Below are positions 5,609 to 6,290 of a DNA stretch of 6,290 nucleotides, piece by piece. The stretch is from positions 1-6,290 of the forward strand of contig JANXZD010000291.1 of assembly GCA_025355705.1 (NCBI GenBank), given 5' to 3'. Source of the stretch: Bacteroidota bacterium. GTDB taxonomy: Bacteria; Bacteroidota; Ignavibacteria; UBA10030; UBA8401. Below the pieces are notes generated by a model, which ran no database searches, was not told where the DNA came from, and saw nothing but the letters and a program-made list of their open reading frames with translations. The stretch's first letter is position 1; every line of letters starts with the position of its first letter. The translations under genes and the position numbers were made by a program.

Positions 5609-6121
5609 TTATTTTTGAAGAAGTTTTTGGACTATTTTTTGAGTTAGATCATGTTTGTTATTTGCATACAGCAATAATGTTGAGCTGCTTCTGTCAACAA
5701 CATAATCATACCCTTCTTCATCGGCAACATCCTTTACTGCTTTGAATATCTTTTCCTGAATTGGTTTCATCAATTCATTCTGTTTGGTAAATAATTCCCC
5801 ATTCGTACCAAATTTTTGATTTCGAAAATCGACGATCTTCTTATCAAGATCCTGTAGTTCTTTTTCAACTTCCGCTCTCCGCTTGTCCGACATGATCAAC
5901 TTACGTTTGTCATAGTCTTCCACCTTTTTCTGCATATCATTCGCCATTTGATTCAGATCTGCCTGCCATTGCTGAGATAGAGCATCAATCTGCTTTTGCG
6001 CATCCTGTGCTTCGGAAAGCTGCTCCATCACGGTTGCAGAATTGATATATGCAATCTTTGTTTGAGCATGTAATAACGAAAGAACGCTGAACAATCCAAC
6101 GAACAGCAATATTTTTTTCAT
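5609..6121 (-). CDS. ompH: OmpH/Skp-family periplasmic chaperone
   Basis: 170 residues, close to the family's usual 160-180. OmpH/Skp proteins are periplasmic trimers that hold unfolded outer-membrane proteins on their way to the BAM complex. The start MKKILLFVGLFSVLSLLHA is a signal peptide (Lys2-Lys3, hydrophobic core about 4-17, probable cleavage after Ala19). The mature protein opens with the family motif TKIAYINSATVMEQ (21-34), has a long charged helical hairpin (about 35-125, rich in Gln, Lys, Glu and Asp, lacking Pro and Gly until the middle) and ends with the conserved EGYDYVVDRSS and LYAN...DLTQKIVQKL segment. I chose the ATG at 6121 because a GAGG site lies six bases before it and the signal peptide then begins normally; an upstream in-frame ATG at 6142 would place that site inside the gene. 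It follows a second ompH-like gene by 40 nt and precedes lpxD, the common bamA-skp-lpxD order. Confidence 0.92.
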   Translation of the reverse strand: MKKILLFVGLFSVLSLLHAQTKIAYINSATVMEQLSEAQDAQKQIDALSQQWQADLNQMANDMQKKVEDYDKRKLIMSDKRRAEVEKELQDLDKKIVDFRNQKFGTNGELFTKQNELMKPIQEKIFKAVKDVADEEGYDYVVDRSSSTLLLYANNKHDLTQKIVQKLLQK

Positions 6122-6127
6122 GGAATA

Positions 6128-6131
6128 CCTC
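6128..6131 (-). promoter_or_regulatory. Shine-Dalgarno site that fixes the ompH start
   Basis: GAGG, in the context TTTGAGGT, reads toward the ATG at 6121 with six bases (TATTCC) between. This supports MKKILLF as the N-terminus rather than the ATG seven codons upstream. Confidence 0.7.
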
Positions 6132-6161
6132 AAAGAAATCATACTGAAAATGACCTACTGC

Positions 6162-6290
6162 TTATTTTCCACCGCGCTTAAGGAAGATCAAAACATCCGG
6201 TGTATAATCATAAGAAGGATCTGCATATAATACCGGAACTTCTGTTGCTCTGTCAAAAACGAATGAAAGTTTTTTTTCTTTTGCAACTTT
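6162..6290 (-). CDS. Second OmpH/Skp-family chaperone (partial, C-terminal 42 residues)
   Basis: The open frame enters from the right edge and ends with TAA at 6164-6162. The 42 visible residues include KVAKEKKLSFVFDRA, then VPVLYADPSYDYTPDVL and the end FLKRGGK. They align segment by segment with the C-terminus of the neighbouring ompH product (VADEEGYDYVVDRSS..LLYANNKHDLTQKIVQKL): the same VA-x-E, (F/Y)V(F/V)DR, LYA and D-x-T positions. It is therefore a diverged tandem paralogue, as is common in Bacteroidota/Chlorobiota, where two skp-like genes often follow bamA. The 40-nt gap to the next gene suggests one transcript. The N-terminus and signal peptide are outside the window, so its length cannot be judged. 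Confidence 0.85.
   Translation of the reverse strand, partial: KVAKEKKLSFVFDRATEVPVLYADPSYDYTPDVLIFLKRGGK

Noticed and set aside
5195..5647. 150-codon plus-strand frame opposite lpxD
   Set aside because: It is an antisense shadow of the lpxD hexapeptide and N-terminal coding region and crosses the ompH-lpxD hairpin. The protein has no recognisable fold and no start signal.
6122..6142. Upstream ATG for ompH (adds MISLRYS)
   Set aside because: The extension precedes a complete signal peptide beginning MKK and contains the GAGG ribosome site in its coding sequence.
1..6290. A hidden defence, mobile or otherwise novel system
   Set aside because: Nearly all of the window is accounted for by conserved housekeeping genes. 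No transposase, integrase, CRISPR-like repeat, tRNA, toxin-antitoxin pair or unexplained long frame is visible, and the one regulatory gene is an ordinary TetR type.

Overview
The window is a single-strand block: every gene I can support is on the minus strand, so transcription runs from high to low coordinates. It looks like core envelope and cofactor metabolism of a Gram-negative (LPS-making) bacterium with a moderately AT-rich genome. The lpxC-fabZ gene fusion and the tandem ompH/skp genes next to lpxD are typical of the Bacteroidota/Chlorobiota (FCB) group. The use of Shine-Dalgarno sites (a perfect AGGAGG before lpxC) fits Chlorobiota/Ignavibacteria-like lineages better than classical Bacteroidia. 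This placement is inference from gene content, not a database match.

Layout in order of transcription: (1) the 3' end of an OmpH/Skp-family periplasmic chaperone gene (6290-6162, cut by the window edge); (2) a second complete ompH/skp gene (6121-5609); (3) a compact hairpin with a U-tract (5603-5581) that looks like an intrinsic terminator or attenuator and ends just before the next start codon; (4) lpxD (5574-4513); (5) a 67-nt leader with an inverted repeat, then an lpxC-fabZ fusion (4445-3039); (6) lpxA (3009-2209); (7) a LipM-type octanoyltransferase / lipoate-ligase family gene (2208-1447); (8) panB (1450-632), overlapping the previous gene by 4 nt; (9) a strong intrinsic terminator (557-524); (10) the N-terminal 148 codons of a TetR-family regulator (444-1), which runs off the left edge.

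The genes form a logical unit. LpxA, LpxC and LpxD are the first three enzymes of lipid A synthesis. FabZ competes with LpxA/LpxD for 3-hydroxyacyl-ACP, and here it is covalently tied to LpxC. LipM draws octanoyl-ACP to make protein-bound lipoate. PanB begins pantothenate synthesis, the source of the 4'-phosphopantetheine arm of ACP and of CoA. OmpH/Skp chaperones escort outer-membrane proteins. The shared theme is supply and use of acyl-ACP plus outer-membrane construction.

I found no mobile element, CRISPR array, tRNA or rRNA, and no convincing novel multi-gene system. The points most worth a second look are the terminator-like hairpin that leaves lpxD without a visible ribosome binding site, the inverted repeat joining the lpxD end to the lpxC leader, and the coupling of lipM-panB to the lipid A genes.
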